The notes: generated from the letters alone by a model not told the origin. Shown: positions 1 to 5,784, counted from the first letter of the stretch. The stretch is DNA of 5,784 bases from Pedobacter schmidteae (GCA_945906015.1 CAMDQV010000144.1:1-5784), one strand, 5' to 3'. Translations and numbers: made by a program.

Positions 1-183
1 ATAGGTACCATCAACTTTACTTGATGTACCTCCTGTTGTTGATCCTTTAATTGAGATCGATGCTCCTGGCAAAGGTAATCCTTCATCGTCTGTAACCTTA
101 CCGGTAACAGTCTTTTGCTGCGCAAAAGCTTGTAAAGACACAAAGAAAACGCCTAAAACCAGTATGAGTAATTTTTTTTTCAT
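1..183 (-). CDS. SusC/RagA-like TonB-dependent outer-membrane receptor, N-terminal part (partial)
   Basis: Reading the minus strand from the ATG at 183-181 gives 61 uninterrupted codons that run off the left edge. Residues 1-22 form a classic signal peptide: an MKKK start, a hydrophobic core (LLILVLGVFFVSL) and a likely signal peptidase I cut after AFA, near Q22. From about residue 25 the pattern VTGKVTDDEGLPLPGASISI followed by KGSTTGG and DGTY is the start of the carboxypeptidase-regulatory-like domain (PF13715 type). This domain precedes the plug and barrel in SusC/RagA receptors, which import glycans or peptides across the outer membrane with a SusD lipoprotein and TonB energy. Only the N-terminus is visible, so the plug, barrel and SusD partner cannot be checked. 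Other outer-membrane proteins also carry this N-terminal domain, for example carboxypeptidase-regulatory-like/TonB receptors that are not SusC. The gene is divergent from the amino-sugar operon, and a shared substrate is plausible but inferred. Confidence 0.85.
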   Translation of the reverse strand, partial: MKKKLLILVLGVFFVSLQAFAQQKTVTGKVTDDEGLPLPGASISIKGSTTGGTSSKVDGTY

Positions 184-203
184 ACTTATTGTTTTTGGGA
201 TAA

Positions 204-215
204 TTAATTAATTAA
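204..215. repeat. TTAATTAATTAA perfect palindrome in the receptor leader
   Basis: The bases at 204-215 are self-complementary and sit inside a longer TAAT tandem run (201-215). They lie 20 to 31 bases upstream of the receptor start codon, so they probably fall in its 5' leader or just upstream of its promoter. In DNA this AT-rich, such a sequence can arise by chance, and no function is claimed. Confidence 0.5.
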
Positions 216-305
216 ACCTTTTTGAGTTGAATAATAATTGGAAATATAAAGATTGCACTATTTAAGTTAATTAGCAAGAAAAAAAATGAAAATGGATTTA
301 ATTTG

Positions 306-339
306 ATTGATAATCAATAGTATATATTATACACTATTG
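306..339. repeat. Two overlapping palindromes, candidate operator
   Basis: ATTGAT-A-ATCAAT at 306-318 is a perfect odd palindrome with six-base arms. Overlapping it, 315-339 is a second palindrome: arms CAATAGT (315-321) and ACTATTG (333-339), an inner TATA/TATA pair (323-326 and 328-331), and a single mismatch (322 with 332). The two centres, at 312 and 327, are 15 bases apart. The pair lies about 120 to 155 bases upstream of the receptor start and about 460 bases upstream of the operon start. Dyads like this are typical of dimeric regulator binding sites, but the extreme AT content makes chance dyads common, so the regulatory reading is an inference. Confidence 0.35.
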
Positions 340-607
340 GGTGCCATAAAAATTTAAAACTAAAAGAATAAAAGCCACAGAAGCCTAATTAACGGAGTAA
401 TTTTCTGCTAATATTCATTTTAATTTATAATTAACTAATTATTTAAGATCTAATGAATTATTTCTTTAAAACCAGTTCTATTCTCAACTATTAAAAAAAT
501 CTACGAAAACAGAATCCCTGTAAAGAAAGTTGATCCTTAATCTTAAAAACCAATAAACACTACACTCATTTCTTGAAGTTTAATAAAACCTTAACTTGAA
601 ATAGTGC

Positions 608-663
608 TATAAAAAGCTTAATCAATTGTCAGATAATCTAGGCCCCAATAATATAAAAAGCTT
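608..663 (+). repeat. Direct repeat TATAAAAAGCTT, two copies 44 bases apart
   Basis: The 12-base word TATAAAAAGCTT occurs exactly at 608-619 and again at 652-663. The start-to-start distance of 44 bases is close to four helical turns, so both copies would face the same side of the DNA. They lie 137 to 192 bases upstream of the NagB-like gene, where an activator could bind. AAGCTT is itself a palindrome. A regulator site is plausible but unproven; the word is AT-rich and could recur by chance. Confidence 0.4.
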
Positions 664-799
664 TAAAATTCAGCATTTTGGTTCTAAAATTATTTAAAAT
701 TTGATTAATATTGCTTCATAAAAGATAATTGATACGCAATTCAGGCATATTGTATGTTACAACTAAAATTGCTACTCACCTTATTATTTAAATTCTAAA

Positions 800-2716
800 A
801 TGGCCCGTTTAAATCTGCTAGAAGAAACCCGATTCGAAAAACTTCCTGTAACTGTTTATGCTAACCAGGATATTGCTTCTAAAAAGGTGGCACGCCGCAT
901 TACAGACCTAATTGTTAGCAAACAATTGAAAGGCGAACATGCAATTCTTGGACTTGCAACCGGAGTTACACCAATAGGAGTTTATCGCGAACTTGTACGT
1001 ATTCACAAAGAAGAAGGTGTTAGCTTTAAAAATGTGATCACCTTCAATCTTGATGAATATTTTCCGATGACACCCACATCGCCACAAAGCTATGTGACTT
1101 TTATGAAAGAAAATTTATTCAACCATATTGATATCAATATGGATAATGTTCATATTCCTGATGGAACTTTACCAATTGAAAAAATTCATGATTTTTGTTT
1201 GAATTATGAACTAAAGATTACAGACTTAGGTGGCCTTGATCTTCAGATATTGGGTATCGGCCGTACCGGGCATATTGGTTTTAACGAACCGGGATCAGCT
1301 CCAAATTCAGGAACCAGATTGGTAACTCTTGATGATTTGACCCGACGAGATGCTTCACGCGATTTTGGTGGAAAAGAAAATGTACCAACCAAAGCCATTA
1401 CAATGGGCATCGGAACGATTTTCAAAGCCCGCGAAATCATACTGATGGCATGGAACACAAAAAAGGCCTTCATCATCAAAAAGGCAGTTGAAGGTGAAAT
1501 TTCGTCTGAAGTACCAGCAACCTACCTGCAACTTTCTGAACATGTAGAGTTCATACTAGATCAGGATGCTGCCTCAGAACTAACCAGGTTCAATACTCCA
1601 TGGCTCGTTAAAGATTGTACATGGGATGTACCAATGATTAAAAAGGCGGTAATCTGGCTTGCTAATACGCTTGGAAAACCAATCCTTAAACTTACCGAAG
1701 AAGATTATAACAACCATGGAATGGCGCAGTTGGCAACTGAGAAAGGGCCAGTTTATAATATCAATATTCATATTTTCAATAAAATTCAGCATACCATCAC
1801 CGGCTGGCCGGGAGGAAAAAGCAATGCAGATGATTCTCAAAGGCCTGAAAGAGCGGTTCCTGATAAAAAAAGATCGGTTATTTTTTCACCGCACCCTGAT
1901 GATGACGTAATTTCAATGGGTGGAACTTTTATCAGACTTGTTGACCAGGGTCATGATGTGCATGTGGCTTACCAAACTTCAGGTAACACTGCTGTTTGGG
2001 ATGATGAGGCACTTAGATTTGTTGAATTTGCAAGAGATTTCAGCAAATCAATAGACTTGGATACCAATAAGCTCGATGAACTTTATGTGTCTATGCGTAA
2101 GTTCATGGAAAATAAACAACCTAATCAGGCTGATACTTCAGAAATTCAGACGCTGAAAGGTTTGATCCGTAAAAGTGAGGCAACTAGTGGTGCCCGTTTT
2201 GCCGGTTTAAAAGATGATCACATACATTTTATGGCTCTTCCTTTTTACGACAGGGGAAAAACAAAACGTAAGCCGTTTTCTGAAGACGATGTACATCTTA
2301 CAATGGAATTGCTCGACAAAATAAAACCTCATCAGATATTTGCTGCCGGCGATTTTGCCGATCCTCATGGAACTCATAAGGTTTGTTTTGATATCATTAT
2401 TGCAGCTCTTGAACGTTTAAAAGATAAAGAATGGGTTAAAGATTGCTGGTTATGGCTGTACCGTGGTGCATGGCATGAATTTGAGACCCATGAAATTCAA
2501 ATGGCAGTGCCTCTATCACCTCAAGAAGTTGAACGCAAGAGATTAGCCATATTTAAGCATCAGTCGCAAAAAGACATACCTGTATTTCCGGGTGATGATG
2601 CCAGAGAATTTTGGGTGCGTGCCGAAGATCGCACGCGCGAAACCGCTAAAGCCTATGACAAACTGGGTCTTGCTGAATATGAGGCTATGGAAGCGTTTGT
2701 CAGATGGAAATTTTAG
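800..2716 (+). CDS. NagB-like (glucosamine-6-phosphate deaminase family) / PIG-L (LmbE) deacetylase fusion
   Basis: This 638-residue protein has no signal peptide and is probably cytosolic. Residues about 15-265 resemble NagB. The phosphate loop is GLATGVTPIG (51-60), TFNLDEY (81-87) carries Asp85 (equivalent to E. coli Asp72), and GRTGHIGFNEP (154-164) carries His158 and Glu163 (equivalent to His143 and Glu148). The Asp141 position is Thr156, so normal deaminase/isomerase activity is doubtful. After an interdomain stretch (about 266-355), residues 358-600 form a PIG-L/LmbE N-deacetylase domain. Its PHPDDD motif (364-369) supplies His365 and Asp368 as zinc ligands and Asp367 as probable base. 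DPHGTH (521-526) supplies His523 and His526, so the metal site looks complete. Bacteroides homologues are annotated as deaminase-like proteins. The ATG at 800 directly opens the conserved region, and no Shine-Dalgarno sequence is seen. It is the first gene of a likely operon, 20 bases before the sulfatase. The true substrate is unknown; an N-acetylated amino sugar is inferred. The symbol nagB would overstate the case. Confidence 0.9.
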   Translation: MARLNLLEETRFEKLPVTVYANQDIASKKVARRITDLIVSKQLKGEHAILGLATGVTPIGVYRELVRIHKEEGVSFKNVITFNLDEYFPMTPTSPQSYVTFMKENLFNHIDINMDNVHIPDGTLPIEKIHDFCLNYELKITDLGGLDLQILGIGRTGHIGFNEPGSAPNSGTRLVTLDDLTRRDASRDFGGKENVPTKAITMGIGTIFKAREIILMAWNTKKAFIIKKAVEGEISSEVPATYLQLSEHVEFILDQDAASELTRFNTPWLVKDCTWDVPMIKKAVIWLANTLGKPILKLTEEDYNNHGMAQLATEKGPVYNINIHIFNKIQHTITGWPGGKSNADDSQRPERAVPDKKRSVIFSPHPDDDVISMGGTFIRLVDQGHDVHVAYQTSGNTAVWDDEALRFVEFARDFSKSIDLDTNKLDELYVSMRKFMENKQPNQADTSEIQTLKGLIRKSEATSGARFAGLKDDHIHFMALPFYDRGKTKRKPFSEDDVHLTMELLDKIKPHQIFAAGDFADPHGTHKVCFDIIIAALERLKDKEWVKDCWLWLYRGAWHEFETHEIQMAVPLSPQEVERKRLAIFKHQSQKDIPVFPGDDAREFWVRAEDRTRETAKAYDKLGLAEYEAMEAFVRWKF

Positions 2717-2729
2717 GCTTGGCCTGAAA
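2711..2729 (+). other. Small stem-loop over the fusion gene's stop codon
   Basis: AGGC (2715-2718) can pair with GCCT (2722-2725) across a TTG loop, with flanking TTT and AAA extending the stem around one bulged G (2726). The stem is short and is not followed by a T-run, so it does not look like a terminator. It could slow exonucleases or affect coupling between the first two genes. Chance formation is likely enough that confidence is low. Confidence 0.25.
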
Positions 2730-2736
2730 TAATAAG

Positions 2737-4266
2737 ATGAGGATCAGACTATTACTTATCCTGGCTATCAGTATTCTGAGCCTAAAAACTTATGCCCAGC
2801 AGCCTTCAAGGCCTAATATAGTTGTTATATTAACTGATGATCATGCGGTAAATGCTATTGGAGCCTATGGTTCAAAATATGGGGCTACACCAAACTTGGA
2901 TCGACTGGCCAAAGAAGGTGCCCTTTTTAACAGAGCATTTGTAGTCAACTCCATTTGTGGTCCAAGCAGGGCCGTTCTTTTAACTGGCAAGTATAGCCAT
3001 ATGAATGGGATGAGAGATAATCGTGACCGGTTCGATGCTTCACAAGATGTGTTTCCCGCACGTCTTAAACAATCTGGTTTTCAAACTGCCTGGATAGGAA
3101 AATGGCATTTAGTTTCATCACCGCAGGGCTTTGATTACTGGAATATTTTTCCGGGACAGGGACTTTATTATAATCCCGACATGATTAGCATGAACGGAGA
3201 TATCACCAAGCATAATGGTTATGGAACAGATATCGTAACAAATATGACCATCAACTGGCTTGATAAACGTGATGAATCGAAGCCATTCTTTGTTGTTGTA
3301 GGTCACAAAGCACCGCATCGTACTTGGATGCCTGATACTACTGACCTTGGTAAATTCGATCATATCAATTTTCCATTACCAAAGAATTTTTATGACCCAT
3401 ATACTAAGCGTATAGCTGCAGAAATGCAGGATATGTCTATTGAAAAAACCATGAAATTGGGCTATGATCTTAAGATGAAAAGCGATCCGGATGTAACTGC
3501 AGCATCTTTCATCAAAAGGATGAGTCCGGAACAACGTAAAAAATGGAACAACTATTATGATAAGGTTGAAGCAGATTTTATCAAGAAAAAACTAACAGGA
3601 AAAGCACTCACCGAATGGAAATATCAACGGTATATGCGAGATTATTACAGTACTACCCTTTCGCTTGACCGCAATATTGGTAAGATCTTGGCCTATCTTG
3701 ACAAGAACAACCTAACTAAAAATACCATTGTTGTATACACCTCAGACCAGGGTTTTTATATGGGTGAACATGGCTGGTTTGATAAACGATTTATGTATGA
3801 GGAATCTATGCGCACTCCTCTCATTATCAGGTACCCAGGAGTACTAAAACCAGGGACTGTTTCAAACCAGTTAATATCAAATGTTGACTTTGCTCCTACT
3901 TTTTTAGATGCAGCAGGTGTTGCCATTCCGAAACAAATTCAGGGCCTGTCAATGATGCCTTTATTGAGGGATCCCAATTCAAGCATCCGAACTTCTGTTT
4001 ATTACCATTTTTACGAATTCCCAGGTGAACACAGTGTATTAAAGCATTTCGGGATTCGTACAAGCCGTTATAAACTGATTCGCTTTTATGATCATAAAAA
4101 TTTCTGGGAACTTTATGATCTTCAAAAAGACCCTCATGAAATGAAAAATCTGTATGGACAGAAAAAATATGAGGCCATTACAGCAGATCTAAAAAATCAG
4201 CTGCAGCAACTTTGCATTGAAAATAAAGACAAAGAAGCCCTAAACGCCTTAGCTCAAAATTTCTGA
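2737..4266 (+). CDS. Exported S1-family sulfatase, probably acting on a sulfated amino sugar
   Basis: This 509-residue protein starts with a signal peptide (residues 1-20, cut after TYA, no lipoprotein cysteine), so it is expected in the periplasm. It hydrolyses sulfate esters using a formylglycine made from a cysteine. That cysteine is Cys74 in CGPSRAVLLTG (74-84), an exact match to the C-x-P-S-R signature. Other S1 residues are present: Asp34/Asp35 (calcium) in TDDH, Arg78, Lys85, Lys122 and His124 in GKWHL, His190 in VGHKAPH, Asp337/Gln338 in SDQG, and Lys350 in DKRFMYEES. The C-terminal subdomain ends with the usual WELYDLQKDPHEMKNL pattern (457-472). All key residues are intact and the length is normal. 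The GKWHL...GFDYW and VGHKAPH patterns recall sulfatases that remove 6-sulfate from N-acetylglucosamine (human GNS, Bacteroides S1_11). The neighbours support this, but specificity cannot be read with certainty and arylsulfatase-like annotation is common. It lies 20 bases after the fusion gene. The formylglycine-generating enzyme must be encoded elsewhere. Confidence 0.93.
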   Translation: MRIRLLLILAISILSLKTYAQQPSRPNIVVILTDDHAVNAIGAYGSKYGATPNLDRLAKEGALFNRAFVVNSICGPSRAVLLTGKYSHMNGMRDNRDRFDASQDVFPARLKQSGFQTAWIGKWHLVSSPQGFDYWNIFPGQGLYYNPDMISMNGDITKHNGYGTDIVTNMTINWLDKRDESKPFFVVVGHKAPHRTWMPDTTDLGKFDHINFPLPKNFYDPYTKRIAAEMQDMSIEKTMKLGYDLKMKSDPDVTAASFIKRMSPEQRKKWNNYYDKVEADFIKKKLTGKALTEWKYQRYMRDYYSTTLSLDRNIGKILAYLDKNNLTKNTIVVYTSDQGFYMGEHGWFDKRFMYEESMRTPLIIRYPGVLKPGTVSNQLISNVDFAPTFLDAAGVAIPKQIQGLSMMPLLRDPNSSIRTSVYYHFYEFPGEHSVLKHFGIRTSRYKLIRFYDHKNFWELYDLQKDPHEMKNLYGQKKYEAITADLKNQLQQLCIENKDKEALNALAQNF

Positions 4267-4305
4267 TTTCAATTAAAGTATACTTGTAAATACTATATTT
4301 AAGGT

Positions 4306-5463
4306 ATGTCTGAACCTTCTATTCTATCAAAGTCACCTGTTAGGCTTTTATCCCTCGATGTTTTTAGAGGCCTAACCGTAGCTGCAATGATCCTGGTTAA
4401 CAACCCTGGCAGCTGGTCAACTATTTATGCTCCATTAAAACATGCCGAAAGGAATGGCTGTACTCCCACAGATTTGATATTCCCTTTCTTCCTTTTTATT
4501 GTTGGGGTTTCAATAAGTTATGCGCTGGGAAGTAAAAAAGAGTCCAGTAGCCAGTCAAAGCTTCTGTTTACAGCTTTTAAAAGGGCATTAATCCTTTTTG
4601 GATTAGGGCTTTTCTTAAATCTGTTTCCTAAGGTATTTACTGACCCAATGGAGGCTATAAGCACGGTTCGTATTCCTGGTGTTCTTCAAAGAATTGCAAT
4701 TGTATTCTTCATTACAGCGCTGATCTTTATAAAAACCAATCAAAAAACCCAGTTAAGATTGTTTTTCGGGATCCTGATTGCGTACTGGGCGCTCATGACA
4801 CTTGTTCCGGTACCTACTATTGGGTATGCAAATCTTGAAAAAGAAACCAATTTGGGAGCTTGGCTTGACCGCACAATACTTACCGAGGCACATCTGTGGA
4901 AGTCCGTCAAAACCTGGGATCCTGAAGGAATTCTAAGTACTTTACCCGCTGTTGCTACCGGGCTTTTTGGAGTTCTGATTGGCAGCTGGCTCAGGCGTAA
5001 AGACAGAGAAGAAAGTGTGAAAATTTCATGGATGTTCTCCATTGGAATATTAGCAGTTATACTTGGCCTGATCTGGGATCTTTGTTTCCCTATCAATAAG
5101 GCCCTTTGGACGAGCTCTTTTGTACTATATGCAGGCGGATTGGCCACCATCGGTCTTGCATTATGCTATTGGCTGATTGATGTGCAGGGTTATAAAAAGG
5201 GTACAACACCTTTTGTTGTTTATGGAGTCAATGCAATTACAGTGTTTTTTCTTTCCGGCCTAATCCCAAGAATATTAACCATGATCATGGTAACCATGCC
5301 AGATGGAACCCTTGTTAATGCAAAAGTCTGGATGTATGAAACTTTCTATACACCCTATTTTACACCAGTAAACGCATCACTCGCCGGGGCAATCACATTC
5401 ATTCTGATATGGCTTGTAATTCTTTATTGGATGTTTAAACGGAAAATTATAGTTAAAGTATAA
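4306..5463 (+). CDS. HGSNAT/NagX-like transmembrane glucosamine N-acetyltransferase (DUF5009 family)
   Basis: This 385-residue integral inner-membrane protein has roughly nine to ten hydrophobic segments (near 17-33, 55-75, 87-107, 125-143, 150-168, 210-228, 241-259, 268-290, 300-322 and 355-376). It aligns by eye with human heparan-alpha-glucosaminide N-acetyltransferase. Matching blocks are LDVFRG (17-22), KHAERNG (45-51) with His46 at the reported catalytic His position, FPFFLFIVG (59-67), RIPGVLQRI (122-130), DPEGIL (205-210), PINKALW (262-268) and the GVNAITVFF region (307-315). The human enzyme passes acetyl from cytosolic acetyl-CoA to the amine of terminal glucosamine in the lysosome. 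Bacterial NagX-type relatives are thought to do the same at the periplasmic face. Position 49 is Arg where the family usually has Trp. The gap to the sulfatase is 39 AT-rich bases with no terminator, so co-transcription is likely. AAGG lies only one base before the ATG, too close for a normal ribosome site. Activity on a periplasmic glucosamine is inferred. Confidence 0.88.
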   Translation: MSEPSILSKSPVRLLSLDVFRGLTVAAMILVNNPGSWSTIYAPLKHAERNGCTPTDLIFPFFLFIVGVSISYALGSKKESSSQSKLLFTAFKRALILFGLGLFLNLFPKVFTDPMEAISTVRIPGVLQRIAIVFFITALIFIKTNQKTQLRLFFGILIAYWALMTLVPVPTIGYANLEKETNLGAWLDRTILTEAHLWKSVKTWDPEGILSTLPAVATGLFGVLIGSWLRRKDREESVKISWMFSIGILAVILGLIWDLCFPINKALWTSSFVLYAGGLATIGLALCYWLIDVQGYKKGTTPFVVYGVNAITVFFLSGLIPRILTMIMVTMPDGTLVNAKVWMYETFYTPYFTPVNASLAGAITFILIWLVILYWMFKRKIIVKV

Positions 5464-5472
5464 TTTATTACT

Positions 5473-5480
5473 TAAATTTG
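5473..5480 (+). promoter_or_regulatory. Possible -7 promoter element for the M16 peptidase gene
   Basis: TAAATTTG matches the Bacteroidota -7 consensus TAnnTTTG exactly and lies 25 bases before the peptidase ATG, between two genes on the same strand. No TTG is present at the expected distance upstream (around 5451-5453 the sequence reads AGT), so the promoter is incomplete and may be chance. If real, the peptidase would have its own start of transcription. Confidence 0.3.
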
Positions 5481-5505
5481 ATTATCCAATTATTTCAAGA
5501 ATTAT

Positions 5506-5784
5506 ATGAGAAAGATGAATAAACTGATTACCTTTTTGGTAGCGATAGTTATTGCTGTATCCGGAATGGTCAACGCTCAAACAACTGTAAAGAGCAAGAC
5601 TGGAGTGGCATCCGAAATTATCCCTTTGGATCCGGCAGTAAGAACAGGCAAACTTCCTAACGGATTTACGTATTACATCCGTAAAAATGTTGAGCCAAAA
5701 AATAGAGTGACTTTATACCTTGCCAACAAAATAGGTTCCATTATGGAAAATGACGATCAGCTCGGACTGGCGCATTTTATGGAG
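5506..5784 (+). CDS. Exported M16-family zinc metallopeptidase, N-terminal part (partial)
   Basis: The frame opens at ATG 5506 and stays open for 93 codons to the right edge. Residues 1-25 look like a signal peptide: MRKMNK, then a hydrophobic core, then a cut near VNA-Q, with no lipobox cysteine. The mature start has the M16 pattern: DPAVRTGKLPNGFTYYIRKN, then RVTLYLANKIGSIMENDDQLGLAHFME. The last visible residues H-F-M-E match the first four positions of the inverted zinc motif HxxEH, placing the zinc His at residue 90 and catalytic Glu at 93. M16 peptidases (pitrilysin/insulinase type) degrade peptides, and long exported versions of about 900 residues are common in Bacteroidota. Full length, the second half-domain and the final motif His lie outside the window. 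Codon 4 (5515) is an alternative start; 5506 is preferred because it gives a normal n-region, but either fits. It follows the acetyltransferase by 42 bases and has no obvious role in sugar use. Confidence 0.9.
   Translation, partial: MRKMNKLITFLVAIVIAVSGMVNAQTTVKSKTGVASEIIPLDPAVRTGKLPNGFTYYIRKNVEPKNRVTLYLANKIGSIMENDDQLGLAHFME

Larger units (their letters stand above)
184..799. other. AT-rich divergent intergenic region, 616 bases, no gene seen
   Basis: This stretch separates the minus-strand receptor gene from the plus-strand operon, so it should hold promoters for both. It is much more AT-rich than the flanking genes, and the longest plus-strand ATG frame I noticed (453-494) is 13 codons. 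I found no tRNA-like or rRNA-like sequence. I looked for the Bacteroidota promoter pattern (TTG near -33, TAnnTTTG near -7) and found no properly spaced pair. The best -7 look-alike for the receptor is TATATTTC on the minus strand at 248-241, without a TTG at the right distance. For the operon, AAAATTTG at 696-703 has a TTG at 678-680, but the 15-base spacing is too short. Structured repeats inside the region are listed separately. Confidence 0.8.

Noticed and set aside
453..494. A 13-codon plus-strand frame in the intergenic region.
   Set aside because: It is too short, has no ribosome site or recognisable peptide, and is the kind of frame expected by chance.
678..703. A promoter-like pair, TTG (678-680) and AAAATTTG (696-703), upstream of the operon.
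   Set aside because: The 15-base spacer is shorter than the roughly 19-21 bases of Bacteroidota promoters, and the -7 element lacks the initial T.
1243..1840. Three minus-strand open frames of 62-86 codons (1243-1479, 1355-1543 and 1580-1840) inside the NagB/PIG-L gene.
   Set aside because: They are antisense shadows of strongly conserved plus-strand coding sequence and show no domain or start context of their own.
1659..1910. An 83-codon plus-strand frame overlapping the interdomain stretch of the fusion gene, first considered as a hint of a frameshift.
   Set aside because: The main frame continues unbroken through the whole NagB-like and PIG-L region with sensible motifs on both sides, so no frameshift is needed.
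3118..3363. An 81-codon minus-strand frame inside the sulfatase gene.
   Set aside because: It is antisense to the conserved GFDYW to VGHKAPH region of the sulfatase and has no features of its own.
4267..4305. A separate promoter or terminator between the sulfatase and the acetyltransferase gene.
   Set aside because: The 39 bases contain TATATTTA close to the start codon but no spaced TTG, and no hairpin with a T-run, so read-through in one operon is the simpler view.
4740..5150. A 136-codon open frame on the minus strand inside the acetyltransferase gene.
   Set aside because: It lies wholly antisense to a gene with clear family blocks on the plus strand, has no recognisable domain and reads like the reverse of hydrophobic codons.

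Overview
The window looks like chromosomal DNA from a member of the Bacteroidota. The evidence is a divergent SusC/RagA-type outer-membrane receptor gene, start codons without clear Shine-Dalgarno sequences, exported proteins whose predicted cleavage sites end in A-Q, and a NagB-PIG-L fusion known to me mainly from this phylum. A Sphingobacteriales-like host (Pedobacter or Mucilaginibacter relatives) is a guess from overall sequence feel, not a demonstrated placement.

Layout. Positions 1-183 (minus strand) hold the first 61 codons of a SusC-like TonB-dependent receptor. Positions 184-799 form a 616-base, very AT-rich divergent intergenic region with no credible gene. It does contain overlapping palindromes (306-339), a 12-base direct repeat spaced 44 bases apart (608 and 652) and a TTAA/AATT palindrome in the receptor leader. 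On the plus strand follow three complete, closely spaced genes that probably form one operon: a 638-residue NagB-like/PIG-L (LmbE) fusion (800-2716), a 509-residue exported S1-type sulfatase (2737-4266; 20-base gap), and a 385-residue HGSNAT/NagX-like membrane acetyltransferase (4306-5463; 39-base gap). After 42 bases the start of an exported M16 zinc peptidase begins (5506) and runs off the window inside its HxxEH motif.

How the genes may work together. All three complete genes point to amino-sugar chemistry. The sulfatase would remove O-sulfate from a sugar, possibly GlcNAc-6-sulfate, in the periplasm. The membrane enzyme would acetylate a glucosamine amine using cytosolic acetyl-CoA. The cytosolic fusion pairs a deacetylase domain having all its expected metal ligands with a NagB-like domain that lacks the aspartate equivalent to E. 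coli NagB Asp141. The set resembles parts of lysosomal heparan/keratan sulfate breakdown (GNS and HGSNAT), placed beside a nutrient-uptake receptor. The M16 peptidase has no obvious link to sugar use and may be a separate unit.

The most noteworthy points are the altered NagB active site inside the fusion, the acetylase/deacetylase pairing in one operon, and a Trp-to-Arg change next to the catalytic His of the acetyltransferase. No phage, insertion sequence, CRISPR array, tRNA or rRNA was seen. The fusion architecture is not new in itself; its substrate appears to be unresolved.
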